Positions 7,703 through 16,072 of a DNA stretch of 27,679 bases are shown here, piece after piece (positions within the stretch are counted from its first letter, which is position 1; every line of letters starts with the position of its first letter). The stretch is taken from NCBI GenBank assembly GCA_905614375.1, contig CAJQSP010000015.1, positions 1-27,679 of the forward strand. Direction: 5' to 3'. A program made the position numbers and the translations under genes. The notes beneath the pieces were generated by a model. The model made no database searches, was not told the DNA's origin, and worked only from the letters and a program-made list of their open reading frames with translations. This DNA comes from an uncultured Dehalococcoidales bacterium. Its GTDB lineage: Bacteria; Chloroflexota; Dehalococcoidia; UBA1151; UBA1328.

Positions 7703-8473
7703 ATGGCCCAGCGATCTAAAAAGGCTCTCTGTTTTCAAACTTAAGCTCGCTCACAACCGACAATGTATCGGCTGAGCATACGTGGCGACAGGCATCGCTC
7801 CTTCGAGAGCTCTAAACTAACTTCAAATCACAAGGGAGCTTAATTAGTTACTAGTTTTAAAAAGACAACGCATGGTGATAGTGACATCTCGAAGTGCATT
7901 GGCCTATGTCGACCATTTCGAATTTAAATCTGCCAACTTCCGACAATACGTCGGCAGAAGCGGCATGGGTAGACGCACATTCTGAATCTGATTTAAGACT
8001 CCTGCAGGCAGATTTAACCCTGACTAAAGCGGAGAAAACTAGGTCAGGCGCGGTCGAATGGGTTTCGTCCATGGAAAAAGAAATTCAAATACGCCTCTCA
8101 GATGCTAAACACAAGAGAAAGAACTGACGGACATATGCAGCAAAACTCGAGTCGATGGCTCGTGACGATTCGGATGTTCTGATGGATCAGACCCGATCCG
8201 ATGCCTAGGAATTGGCTACTCGTATGCGAACGGATTCAACCGAAGACATTCGCAAGATTCTCGCTTATCGAGGTAGGCCCCGCTGCTGCCCAAGATGAGT
8301 TAGAAGCACAGTGGTTGCTTACCTATACCGCACGAATTACTGCATTATCATCGAGCCTAACCGCTCAATTTCTACAGGCAGAACCTGTTGAGTTCACTGA
8401 TGTACCAGCAAAGAATAGAACTTTAACCAAAAAGCGGGATTCTCGATCTACGGCAGCACTTAAGACTGCATAA
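7703..8473 (+). pseudogene. Decayed coding region, origin unrecognised
   Basis: An excellent Shine-Dalgarno (AAGGAG at 7693-7698) precedes an ATG at 7703 that opens only 13 codons (MAQRSKKALCFQT) before a TAA. Downstream, coding-like text continues in shifted frames. One frame (about 7731-7815) reads TTDNVSAEHTW. The next (7894 on) reads TSDNTSAEAAW and then charged, coiled-coil-like text to a TGA at 8125. The same frame reopens with LESMARDDSDVLMDQTRSDA, hits a TAG, and reads on as ELATRMRTDSTEDIRKILAYRG to a TGA. A final frame (8201-8473) ends AALKTA at a TAA just before a hairpin terminator. I infer one gene broken by stops and frameshifts. No family was recognised. Confidence 0.45.
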
Positions 8474-8500
8474 GTTCTAACTAATAATTAGATATTTCAA

Positions 8501-8525
8501 ACCCGAGTATTTTTCCTCGGGTCTT
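8501..8525 (+). terminator. Short hairpin terminator after the decayed gene
   Basis: ACCCGAG (8501-8507) pairs with CTCGGGT (8516-8522) around an 8-base T-rich loop. The trailing sequence CTTCTGTG is not a strong T-run, so termination would be weak. Its position 28 bases after the TAA at 8473 supports the idea that 8201-8473 was once the 3' end of a gene. Confidence 0.5.
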
Positions 8526-8547
8526 CTGTGAGTCACGAATATTGAGC

Positions 8548-9552
8548 ATGCAACCGGTTGCACCAACCGCTCCCGCAGCTACACTGCCGTTCAGCGAATT
8601 TTCCAAAAGCGAACACGGTGATAACTCGATGCTGAAAGCCACGACCGAAACTCTCTACTACGAACACTCAGCCAGCAACCCAGTCACCATGACTGTGAAG
8701 GCGAACGAATGGTTCGAAGTCGAAACTCAGATGAACCGCGGGCCTGACTCAGATCGGGTTCCCGACGATATTCGCGAACTGTACAACCAATATCGATCCG
8801 ATAGCCAACCCAACGATCGTGGCAACCCCGCATCGGGTTGCATCTACGTCGAGGGAGCAAAGCCAGGAGATTTATTGACTGTCGAAATAGGTGAAATAAA
8901 GGTTCATCCAGTTGGCTGGACTCGATACGGAGGGTCGACAGGCGCCATGCCTGGTTACCTCGGACCGTCAAACATCGGAGAACAGTTCCGTATATGCCGA
9001 ATCGAAAAAGACGAAGTTATCTGGAACGACAAGTTGCGATTCCCGGTTGAACCGATGATGGGCGTGATTGGCGTGGCTCCTGAACGTGAAGCACGCCACA
9101 ACGGTTGGGCTGGCGAATGGGGTGGAAACTTCGATATTCAAGAAGTTACCAATGGTGCAAAGCTAAGCATTCCAGTCAACCACGAAGGCGCCCTACTACA
9201 CGTCGGAGATATGCATGCACGCCAAGGCGATGGAGAAATCTGCGGCGGCGGCGGTATTGAAACCAGCGGCATTGTAACGCTCAGAGTATCGCTCGGCGAG
9301 AAGCCAGCAGAGATGATTTGGCCGCGGATAGAGAACCATGAATACATCATGACCACCGCTTGCGAGAAGCCAGCGGAAGACGCTTTCCGAATCGCCCTGT
9401 CGGAAATGATTCTTTGGCTCGAAGCTAGCTATGGTATGAGCCAAGGCGAGGCGTATATATTCCTGTCACAGTGTTTAGAAGCGCGAGTTACCCAGTTCGT
9501 AAACCCTAGCTACACGTACATTGCGAAGGTAGCTAAGAAGTACTTGGTTTAG
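8548..9552 (+). CDS. Acetamidase/formamidase family amidohydrolase
   Basis: FmdA/AmdA enzymes hydrolyse formamide or acetamide to ammonia and the acid. From ATG 8548 the product has 334 residues. Landmarks are GNPASGCIYVEGAKPGD, VGVAP-like GVIGVAPE, the GNFD segment in WGGNFDIQ, and the metal and active-site region HVGDMHARQGDGEICGGGG followed by IETSG. A TTG at 8542 and an internal ATG at 8629 are alternative starts. The first 27 residues are Ala/Pro-rich and show no clear domain, so 8629 is quite possible. A HAD hydrolase starts one base after the stop, so the pair is an operon. The natural amide substrate cannot be read from the sequence. Confidence 0.88.
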   Translation: MQPVAPTAPAATLPFSEFSKSEHGDNSMLKATTETLYYEHSASNPVTMTVKANEWFEVETQMNRGPDSDRVPDDIRELYNQYRSDSQPNDRGNPASGCIYVEGAKPGDLLTVEIGEIKVHPVGWTRYGGSTGAMPGYLGPSNIGEQFRICRIEKDEVIWNDKLRFPVEPMMGVIGVAPEREARHNGWAGEWGGNFDIQEVTNGAKLSIPVNHEGALLHVGDMHARQGDGEICGGGGIETSGIVTLRVSLGEKPAEMIWPRIENHEYIMTTACEKPAEDAFRIALSEMILWLEASYGMSQGEAYIFLSQCLEARVTQFVNPSYTYIAKVAKKYLV

Positions 9553-9553
9553 A

Positions 9554-10294
9554 TTGCCTCATCAAATCAAAGCCGTTTTATTCGATGTTGGGGGACCTCT
9601 CGACACCGAAACAATCATGGATAGACAGATCGATGAACAGATCACCGCATCGTTCAGGGCCAACGGAGTCGCTATTTCCACTGAGAAATACCAGGCTGTA
9701 AATCGGTGGGCGATCGACGTTTTTGCAGCCAAAACCTATCACTCGATCATATGGAAGATCGCTCAAGGCGATATGGAGCTGATTGAGCGAGTTGAGTCGG
9801 AGCTAATAGACACGGTGCCGCAGCGAAATGAATCGCGAGGAGACTTCGAGCTTCGAGAAGGAATGCCAGAGCTGCTCGCTGAGCTTTCAGATGAAGGGAT
9901 GTTGCTGGGTCTGGCAGCGAACCAGCCGGTGGATACTGTCACGAAAATGGAACGTCTCGGCATCGCACAGTACTTCACGTACCGGGAAGTCTCAGGTTCG
10001 ATCAATCTGCGAAAACCCGACCCAAGGCTGCTGCTACATGCATGCAAAGGTCTTGGGGTCGAACAGCAGGAGGTGATAATGATTGGCGATAGGATCGACA
10101 ACGATATCGTGCCAGCTCGAATGCTTGGCATGGCCGCTATACGCTTTGTAAGTGGTCGGCACTCAGAGCAGCAACCTCGTTCGTGGCATGAAGCACCTCA
10201 TGCCGATGTTCACAGCGTTAAGGATCTTGGAAACGCTATCCGCCGCTTCGTTGCGAACCCGCCAAACGTTTATGGGGACAATGGACCTGAGTAG
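9554..10294 (+). CDS. HAD superfamily hydrolase
   Basis: This 246-residue protein starts at a TTG one base after the formamidase stop. The start is needed to include motif I, VLFDVGGPLDTE, with D11 as the expected nucleophile. The second acid of DxD is replaced by glycine, as also seen in working FDLGN/FDLGG-type HAD phosphatases. A helical cap lies at about residues 20-100. The motif II position reads LAANQP and lacks an obvious Ser/Thr. Motif III lysine is K154 in RKPDP, and motif IV is GDRIDNDIVPA (178-188). It is a class IA phosphatase-like enzyme of unknown substrate, coupled to the formamidase gene and closed by a strong terminator. Confidence 0.85.
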   Translation: MPHQIKAVLFDVGGPLDTETIMDRQIDEQITASFRANGVAISTEKYQAVNRWAIDVFAAKTYHSIIWKIAQGDMELIERVESELIDTVPQRNESRGDFELREGMPELLAELSDEGMLLGLAANQPVDTVTKMERLGIAQYFTYREVSGSINLRKPDPRLLLHACKGLGVEQQEVIMIGDRIDNDIVPARMLGMAAIRFVSGRHSEQQPRSWHEAPHADVHSVKDLGNAIRRFVANPPNVYGDNGPE

Positions 10295-10332
10295 ACCAAT
10301 TCTGTTAGTTGGCACCGGATGCGAAAATCATC

Positions 10333-10375
10333 AAATAGAAAAGGCCTCGGAAGTTATCCGAGGCCTTTTCTATTT
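10333..10375. terminator. Strong bidirectional terminator after the HAD gene
   Basis: A perfect 19-bp inverted repeat (10333-10351 against 10357-10375) surrounds a 5-base loop. The core GGCCTCGGA/TCCGAGGCC is flanked by AAAA on the left and TTTT on the right. It lies 38 bases after the HAD stop and should end the formamidase-HAD unit. The symmetry lets it act on either strand. Confidence 0.9.
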
Positions 10376-10657
10376 ACTCAAGACACCATAAGCACATTTG
10401 TGATCAGACTTCCTGCCTCAGGCTTAAACATGCTCTATGACGAGAATGTGAACCGGCGAGTCGATACAGAAGGCACCGACGACGAAGTTCTGTGGCCACA
10501 GGCGCCCAGAACGCCTTCAGATACTGCTTTTATTCGACGGGATCATATAGCTCACTGACTGCAAATTCACCGGTGTATTAGCTCGCGAACTATTAGCTGC
10601 ACAGATACAATTTTTGCACTCGGTTCGAGTAAGGTAATTTTCAAAGGTGAAACTTCG

Positions 10658-11965
10658 ATGAATCACGAACGTTCTACACGTCTTTTCGAAAAGGCTAAAG
10701 AACTAGTCGCAGGTGGCGTATCTAGTCAGATCAGGGTTAATGAACCGGCAAGCACGCCCTTGTTTTTCACCCACGCCAAGGGTTCAAAAATGTGGGATGT
10801 CGATGGCAATGAGTACATCGACTACATTCAGGGAATGGGGCCCAACCTATTTGGTCACTCGCCAGACTTCATTAACGAGCAGGTTAAAAAAGATATGGAG
10901 AAAGGCTACGTCTTCTCCGCTCAGTTCGAGCAGGAGCTAGACGTCGCCGAGATGGTTTTGGATATGATCCCGATGCCTGACGCGACAGTTCGCTTCGCGT
11001 CTTCGGGAACTGAAATCGATCAGTTGCTGTTCCGCACCATGCGCGGTTTCACTGGGCGACCGAAGATTCTCAAGTTTGAAGGCCACTACCACGGTTGGAT
11101 GGACTCCGTTAACTGGAGCGTCCACCCTCCGCTAGACCAAGCCGGCCCGGAAGATGCACCTGTAGCTGTTGGTGAATCTGAAGGAATGGATCAGGCAACC
11201 GCCGATAGTCTGGTGATATCGCAGTGGAACGATCTTGAAAAACTAGAGATTATCTTCAAGAAGCACGGCCATGAAATCGCCGGTGTCATCATGGAGCCGA
11301 TCCTCGCCAACACCAACTGCATTGTGCCTAACACTGATTTTTTGGAAGGTCTCCAAAGACTTTGCAAGGAAAACGGCTCTCTCCTAGCGTTCGATGAAGT
11401 CATTACAGGCTTCCGCGTTGCCCGTGGAGGAGCCCAAGAGTACTTAGGCGTTATCCCAGATTTGGCAACTTACGCGAAGTCGATGGCTGGCGGATTTCCC
11501 GTAGCCATGATCGCTGGTCGTCGGGACATTATGGCCCTCATTGGAGACGGCACCGTCTACCACGGCGGTAGCTTCAACTCAAATGTAATGTCGATCTCAG
11601 CGACGTATGCTTCATTGAAATATATCAACGATCAGGGTGATGCGTTCTACGACGATTTGAATGGCAAAGGTCTACGCCTAATGGAAGAACTTAGTGATCT
11701 CGCAAAATCGCTAGAGTCCGACTTACATGTACAAGGCGTTGGCTCGGTATTCGCTATATCGTTCACCACTAAACAAGAAATAACGAATTGGCGAGACCAC
11801 GCGAGAAACTGTGACGACGCTAAGTATTCTCGGTTCGCCAAAGCGATGCTAAAGCAAGGCATTCGACTATCGTCAAATGGTCGGATTCACCTTTCTTCAG
11901 CACATACAGACGAAGACATAGATAAGACTGTCGCTGCGGTCGCCGCCGTACTGCCGAATTTGTAG
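10658..11965 (+). CDS. Class III PLP-dependent aminotransferase (GSA-aminomutase-like)
   Basis: The 435-residue protein has the fold type I class III layout: FASSGTEIDQLLFRTMRGFTGR (quoted in part, 113-134) for PLP phosphate binding, H-Y-H-G-W at 143-147, D246 in LLAFDEVITGFR, which contacts the PLP pyridine, and K274 in YAKSMAGGFP as the Schiff-base lysine. It resembles glutamate-1-semialdehyde aminomutase, but the usual S-G-T-E-A is S-G-T-E-I-D-Q, so I do not call it hemL. A transaminase for an amino acid or amine (beta-amino acid or omega-type) is more likely. Shine-Dalgarno AAAGGTGA precedes ATG 10658. A FIST-domain gene follows about 100 bases later on the same strand. Confidence 0.88.
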   Translation: MNHERSTRLFEKAKELVAGGVSSQIRVNEPASTPLFFTHAKGSKMWDVDGNEYIDYIQGMGPNLFGHSPDFINEQVKKDMEKGYVFSAQFEQELDVAEMVLDMIPMPDATVRFASSGTEIDQLLFRTMRGFTGRPKILKFEGHYHGWMDSVNWSVHPPLDQAGPEDAPVAVGESEGMDQATADSLVISQWNDLEKLEIIFKKHGHEIAGVIMEPILANTNCIVPNTDFLEGLQRLCKENGSLLAFDEVITGFRVARGGAQEYLGVIPDLATYAKSMAGGFPVAMIAGRRDIMALIGDGTVYHGGSFNSNVMSISATYASLKYINDQGDAFYDDLNGKGLRLMEELSDLAKSLESDLHVQGVGSVFAISFTTKQEITNWRDHARNCDDAKYSRFAKAMLKQGIRLSSNGRIHLSSAHTDEDIDKTVAAVAAVLPNL

Positions 11966-11967
11966 AG

Positions 11968-12022
11968 GTATCCAACTCTGCGACGGTAACACAAGCGGTT
12001 TCGACGCAGAGTGACCGGATAC
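11968..12022 (+). promoter_or_regulatory. Long imperfect hairpin between the aminotransferase and FIST genes
   Basis: GTATCC plus ACTCTGCG (11968-11982) pair with CGCAGAGT plus GGATAC (12005-12022). A bulge and asymmetric internal loop separate the two stem blocks, and the apical loop has 22 bases. Only TTT follows, so it is a poor intrinsic terminator. It could be a processing site, a partial terminator or an operator-like dyad. It starts 2 bases after the aminotransferase stop. Confidence 0.45.
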
Positions 12023-12068
12023 TTTCTGGTAGAGCGAGTGGCTCTAACCGGGACAGGAGTAGCAAAAC

Positions 12069-13268
12069 TTGCAGTGGAGTTCTGCCGTATCAGACTCGCC
12101 TTCTTTCACGGAGGCGGTCACCCAGGCATCTGAGCAAATTCTCGCTAATTTGGATGGACAACATCCCGATTTAGCCGTGGTATTCATATCGTCCCACCAC
12201 ATGCCCTCGTACGTCGTGGCACCCGAACTACTCGCCGAAACGCTTGGCGCCAAAGTTCTTATCGGGTGTTCCGCCGCAGGCGTTATCGGCGGTGGTCAGG
12301 AAGTTGAACGAAGACCTGGCATCGCGATTTCAGCAGCCATTCTTCCCGGCGTTGAACTTTCGCCATTTCACCTGAACCAAGACGAACTTCCCAGCCCAGA
12401 CGCTGGACCTGAAGAGTGGCAAGCACTGTTGGGCATACGAGCGGAAGATTGCCCAGCGATTATGTTGCTGCCCGACCCATTCACACTCCGAAGCGAACAC
12501 TTGCTTGCAGGTTTGGATTTCGCATTTCCGTCTACAGTCAAAATCGGCGGACTCGCCAGTGGCGGCGGTCAGCCAGGAGCGAACGCACTATTTATCAATG
12601 ACCGATCAGTTCGATCAGGCGCCGTGGGCGTTGCGTTTACAGGTAATCTTGCGGTCGAGACGGTCGTGGCACAGGGATGCCGACCTATCGGCGAACCACT
12701 TGTCGTAACCGAATCTGAAATTAACGTTATTTCAAAACTCGGCGATCAGACTCCATTGGAAGTGCTACGAGATCTATTTGAGGCTGCCGAAACTCGTGAA
12801 AAGCGCCTAATTCGTCGTTCGCTTCAAATCGGGATCATCATGGATCGATTGGCGCAGAACAGCAGTGAAGGCGAGTTCCTCATCAGGAACGTGCTTGGCG
12901 CAGATGAAGAAGACGGCACACTTGCCGTTGGTGAGCTTGTTCAAGAAGGACAGGTTGTACAGTTCTTTGTTCGTGACGCTCAGGCGGCTGACGAAGACCT
13001 TCGTATGATGCTCGAAGAGTACATCGACAATCTTGACGAAGGTGATATTCCGGCTTCGGCGTTATTGTTCAGCTGTATCGGACGCGGGCAGTATTTGTAC
13101 GGCTCACCAGACCACGACACTTCGATGTTTACCGATATGGTGGCTGATATTCCGGTCACCGGGTTCTTCTCGAACGGTGAGATTGGGCCTCTTGGCGATC
13201 AAACTTTCTTGCATGGCTATTCAGCAAGTTTTGCGCTGTTCATGCAGGCGTCAAAGGGCAGACCTTAG
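12069..13268 (+). CDS. FIST (F-box and intracellular signal transduction) domain protein
   Basis: The 399-residue protein begins at a TTG, chosen because M-Q-W-S-S-A-V-S is the typical N-terminal strand of stand-alone FIST proteins. FIST_N spans roughly residues 30-215, with LIGCSAAGVIGGGQEVE as the glycine-rich turn and KIGGLASGGGQPG further on. FIST_C spans roughly 230-385, with LLFSCIGRGQYLYG and VTGFFSNGEIGPLG. FIST domains are proposed sensory modules for small ligands, perhaps amino acids, usually fused to or beside signalling enzymes. Here there is no fused output domain, no signal peptide and no adjacent kinase. The upstream same-strand neighbour is an aminotransferase. Confidence 0.9.
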   Translation: MQWSSAVSDSPSFTEAVTQASEQILANLDGQHPDLAVVFISSHHMPSYVVAPELLAETLGAKVLIGCSAAGVIGGGQEVERRPGIAISAAILPGVELSPFHLNQDELPSPDAGPEEWQALLGIRAEDCPAIMLLPDPFTLRSEHLLAGLDFAFPSTVKIGGLASGGGQPGANALFINDRSVRSGAVGVAFTGNLAVETVVAQGCRPIGEPLVVTESEINVISKLGDQTPLEVLRDLFEAAETREKRLIRRSLQIGIIMDRLAQNSSEGEFLIRNVLGADEEDGTLAVGELVQEGQVVQFFVRDAQAADEDLRMMLEEYIDNLDEGDIPASALLFSCIGRGQYLYGSPDHDTSMFTDMVADIPVTGFFSNGEIGPLGDQTFLHGYSASFALFMQASKGRP

Positions 13269-13291
13269 TCGGTTAAAGTCTATGTGCGGGG

Positions 13292-14383
13292 CTAAGGCAA
13301 GATTTCCCGTATCTCAGCAGGATCGGTCAGTGTTAACGCCTTGATGACTGAGTGCGTCGAATCTCCAGATGATTCGATCAAATCACCGTCCGTTGACGTT
13401 TCGTAGCAATTGTTGGCGTAATTGGCGAAAGTCGCAACTTGTGCCCGACGGTAGTCTCGCCAGCATTCGTCAAACGAGTAGTTATGGCCGCCGTTGGATT
13501 TTAACTGCTCAAAGTAGTGCAACACGAGTGCGGTTTCTTGATTAGCGAGAATTTCAAACGGAACCGCCGTCATCATGAATTTCGCTAGATCATTCGTAGC
13601 ACCAGCGAACGCAGGCATCTGCCAGTCGATGATCACCGGTTGCACGCCAGCGGGTGTCTGACGCAAAAGAACGTTGCCCTGATGAAAATCATTATGGGTG
13701 AGAGTTTTCGTGCGAGTCCCCAACGCTGTTTGAAGATTGCTCAATCGCTCCCCGAGATATTCTCCAGCGATCACCAATCCACCCGATTTCTCAAATCGGT
13801 CGTCCGCCAGAATAACTTTCCAACCGAGCGCCGAATCCAATGGATCCTGATTGAACAATAACGACCAATCAGCATTATGAATCCAATCGACGGATCCGAG
13901 CGATTCGTCTTTCCAGAATCGACCGTGAAACGAGGCCATTAGATCGAGAGTTGCCTTGGCGAGTTCAAAATCGATCTTGGCATACTTCTGCTCTGGTGGC
14001 AGCAGGCCAAGATCTTCGAAAACGAAGCATGCAGTTTTCTCGCGTGGGTCTTCATCAGCACCGTACATCCGAGCGAGTGAGCCTCCTTGGAATTCCTGTA
14101 ACAACCTATAACATCCCAGTTCGGCAGCATACGGACCATATGCCGCCTCGCGTAGCCGAACTACATCGTCGACCGGCGGAATCTTGGCGATTACAACTTC
14201 GGGATGCGCAGCTTCCCTCTTCGAGTAATCGATACGCACTCGGAAAAGCTGAGAAAGATCGGGGTTATGCCCTGTCATCTCTTCAAATTCGAGAGCGGCA
14301 ATCTGGCAATCACCGACACTCGATAGCATTGAAACCAGCCATTCGGGCGTTATCTGCTCACGGCGAATTGGGATTGTAGACAT
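13292..14383 (-). CDS. Phosphotransferase (aminoglycoside phosphotransferase / EcKL-like kinase fold)
   Basis: From the ATG at 14383 the protein has 363 residues. It carries the kinase-like small-molecule phosphotransferase signature: the catalytic loop THNDFHQGNVLL (HNDFHQGN at about 230-237) and the metal-binding VIIDWQ (253-255). The N-lobe contains EVVIAKIPP, where the lysine is the candidate ATP-binding lysine, and ACFVFEDLG forms the hinge. The family includes antibiotic, choline, ecdysteroid and acyl-CoA-dehydrogenase-associated kinases, so the substrate is not known. The frame is open up to a TTG at 14479 with another ATG at 14464; the extra residues show no domain. It is divergent from the SDR gene. 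Confidence 0.82.
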   Translation of the reverse strand: MSTIPIRREQITPEWLVSMLSSVGDCQIAALEFEEMTGHNPDLSQLFRVRIDYSKREAAHPEVVIAKIPPVDDVVRLREAAYGPYAAELGCYRLLQEFQGGSLARMYGADEDPREKTACFVFEDLGLLPPEQKYAKIDFELAKATLDLMASFHGRFWKDESLGSVDWIHNADWSLLFNQDPLDSALGWKVILADDRFEKSGGLVIAGEYLGERLSNLQTALGTRTKTLTHNDFHQGNVLLRQTPAGVQPVIIDWQMPAFAGATNDLAKFMMTAVPFEILANQETALVLHYFEQLKSNGGHNYSFDECWRDYRRAQVATFANYANNCYETSTDGDLIESSGDSTHSVIKALTLTDPAEIREILP

Positions 14384-14505
14384 CCCAGCAGTTTCACACC
14401 GTATGCGATTCACGTCCATAGCGGACGAATTCCATACACTACGTTCCGGTACTATTTTGCCCATCACGTTGTTTCGCAACTATCACACAACGACAAAGAG
14501 GAAAC

Positions 14506-15345
14506 ATGAGCAGATTTGAAGGTCAGGTAGCAATCATCACCGGCGGGGCGTTGGGAATCGGTGGAGCAACGGCACGCAAGCTCGCCTCCGAGGGCGCCAA
14601 AGTATTCATCGCCGATTTCAACGATGCTGCGGCAACTGAGAACGTCGAGCGCATAAAGCAGGCTGGTGGTTCTGCAGCTGCAAGCCACGTCGATGTCTCG
14701 ATCAGCGAAGACATCGCCCGAATGGTCAACGAAGCGGTGGATCTATACGGCCGGCTCGACATTCTGATGCAGAACGCATTCGGAGTAATGACTGGTGAAT
14801 CTAAGATTCACGGCACTGCCTTGACCGTAGAAGAAGATAATTGGAACTACGGAATCGATGTACTACTCAAAGCCCTGTATCTCGGGCCGAAGAACGCTAT
14901 TCCTCACATGCGAGTCAACGGCGGCGGCAACATCATAAACCTCGCATCAGTCCACAGCTTACTCCAAGAGCCAGCGATGCTAGTGTACGAGGCCGCAAAG
15001 GCCGGTGTTGTAGGTATGACACGTCAAATGGCAACCGACTTCGGCCCCGATGGTATTCGGGTGAACGCTATCGCCCCTGGCCACATCGTCGGAGAAGGTT
15101 TATCCAAGATGTGGGAAGAGAATCCGACTGGTCACGCATTCTTTGCCGATCAATACCCTCTTAGACGTACTGGCCTGCCTGACGATATCGCCAACGGCAT
15201 CGCGTTCCTGTGCTCCGAAGATGCAGCGTTTATCACAGGTCACACGCTGACTATCGACGGCGGTCTATCAATTCAACTTCAGGAGCGGTTCGGAACTCGA
15301 CAGGCGGAATACATACGGGCAAACCCCGACACTCGCCTTCCGTAG
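14506..15345 (+). CDS. Short-chain dehydrogenase/reductase
   Basis: This 279-residue classical SDR has the NAD(P)-binding TGGALGIGG (12-20). D37 follows the second beta strand (FIADFN), which suggests NAD preference. The usual NAG motif reads QNAF at about 89-92. The catalytic residues are S148, Y161 and K165 (YEAAK). The C-terminus has ITGHTLTIDGG, and about 20 extra residues follow the usual end. A GAGGAAAC Shine-Dalgarno precedes ATG 14506. The closest general type is glucose/3-ketoacyl-type SDR, but no specific substrate is indicated. It faces a nitroreductase gene 9 bases past its stop, convergent. Confidence 0.92.
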   Translation: MSRFEGQVAIITGGALGIGGATARKLASEGAKVFIADFNDAAATENVERIKQAGGSAAASHVDVSISEDIARMVNEAVDLYGRLDILMQNAFGVMTGESKIHGTALTVEEDNWNYGIDVLLKALYLGPKNAIPHMRVNGGGNIINLASVHSLLQEPAMLVYEAAKAGVVGMTRQMATDFGPDGIRVNAIAPGHIVGEGLSKMWEENPTGHAFFADQYPLRRTGLPDDIANGIAFLCSEDAAFITGHTLTIDGGLSIQLQERFGTRQAEYIRANPDTRLP

Positions 15346-15354
15346 TTCTCATGG

Positions 15355-15963
15355 CTAGCCCGAGTACGTGCCTTTGAATGCGATTTCGCTAACGTCTTTG
15401 CGATCATTAGCGTGGTTTTCCTTGACCATTCGTTCATGGATATCATCGTCTGTACCACGATATCCGACAGCGATAGCGCAGATCGTCTCGAAGTTGTCAC
15501 GCGATAATCCAGCCACATCGTAGGCTGCATCAAGATCAATCCCGCCCATTGCCCTTGTGTTGAGACCCATTCGATTCGCCTGTAGTGCCAGTGACATCCA
15601 AGCCGCACCTGTGTCGAATTGTGCAGTTCGGATCTTTTTACCTTCATCAGCAACGATTCGGGCGAAAACCAAAACCAGCATTCCTGCGTTTGGAGCGTAC
15701 CGAGCATTACCTTCATTCAGTAGAGTGTTGAACTTTTCACGGTCAGGACCATCGGTTGCGTATGCGAACAACCAAGGCTGACGATTACTGGCTGAAGGAG
15801 CCCAGTGAGCGGCTTCGAACAACGAGGAAATTTGATCGTCGGAAAGAGCTTTATCGCTAAAGGCTTTCGACGACCATCGTTCGATGAACATCGGCTCGAC
15901 CGATGAGTAGGCAATTCGTGAGTTCTTTGAATCGGTAACGGTCATATGTAAATTGAATCCCAT
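15355..15963 (-). CDS. Nitroreductase family protein
   Basis: The 202-residue product fits the FMN-dependent nitroreductase fold: the early R-W-S-S-K-A-F-S-D-K FMN phosphate-binding segment, then AAHWAPSASNRQPW, and D-T-G-A-A-W-M-S-L-A-L-Q-A-N-R-M-G-L in the middle helix. These enzymes use NAD(P)H to reduce nitro compounds, quinones or flavins. The physiological role is usually unknown. The second methionine (MTVTDSKN, 15945) is an alternative start. It ends 9 bases from the convergent SDR stop. Confidence 0.88.
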   Translation of the reverse strand: MGFNLHMTVTDSKNSRIAYSSVEPMFIERWSSKAFSDKALSDDQISSLFEAAHWAPSASNRQPWLFAYATDGPDREKFNTLLNEGNARYAPNAGMLVLVFARIVADEGKKIRTAQFDTGAAWMSLALQANRMGLNTRAMGGIDLDAAYDVAGLSRDNFETICAIAVGYRGTDDDIHERMVKENHANDRKDVSEIAFKGTYSG

Positions 15964-16072
15964 GTGTGAGACAGTCAGCCATGCTGCTGCTAAAGGTGAT
16001 TATTTAGAATCGCTAATGGCAGTTGTATGCTCATCGCTTGTAAATCGATACTACGGGTAATTATTGCCGGGT

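Noticed and set aside
7857..8072. 71-codon minus-strand frame within the decayed region
   Set aside because: No domain, no ribosome site, and it is antisense to the frame with better coding character.
10658..11965. Calling the aminotransferase hemL
   Set aside because: The fold and lysine motif fit, but the SGTEA signature of glutamate-1-semialdehyde aminomutase is replaced and no other heme gene is nearby.
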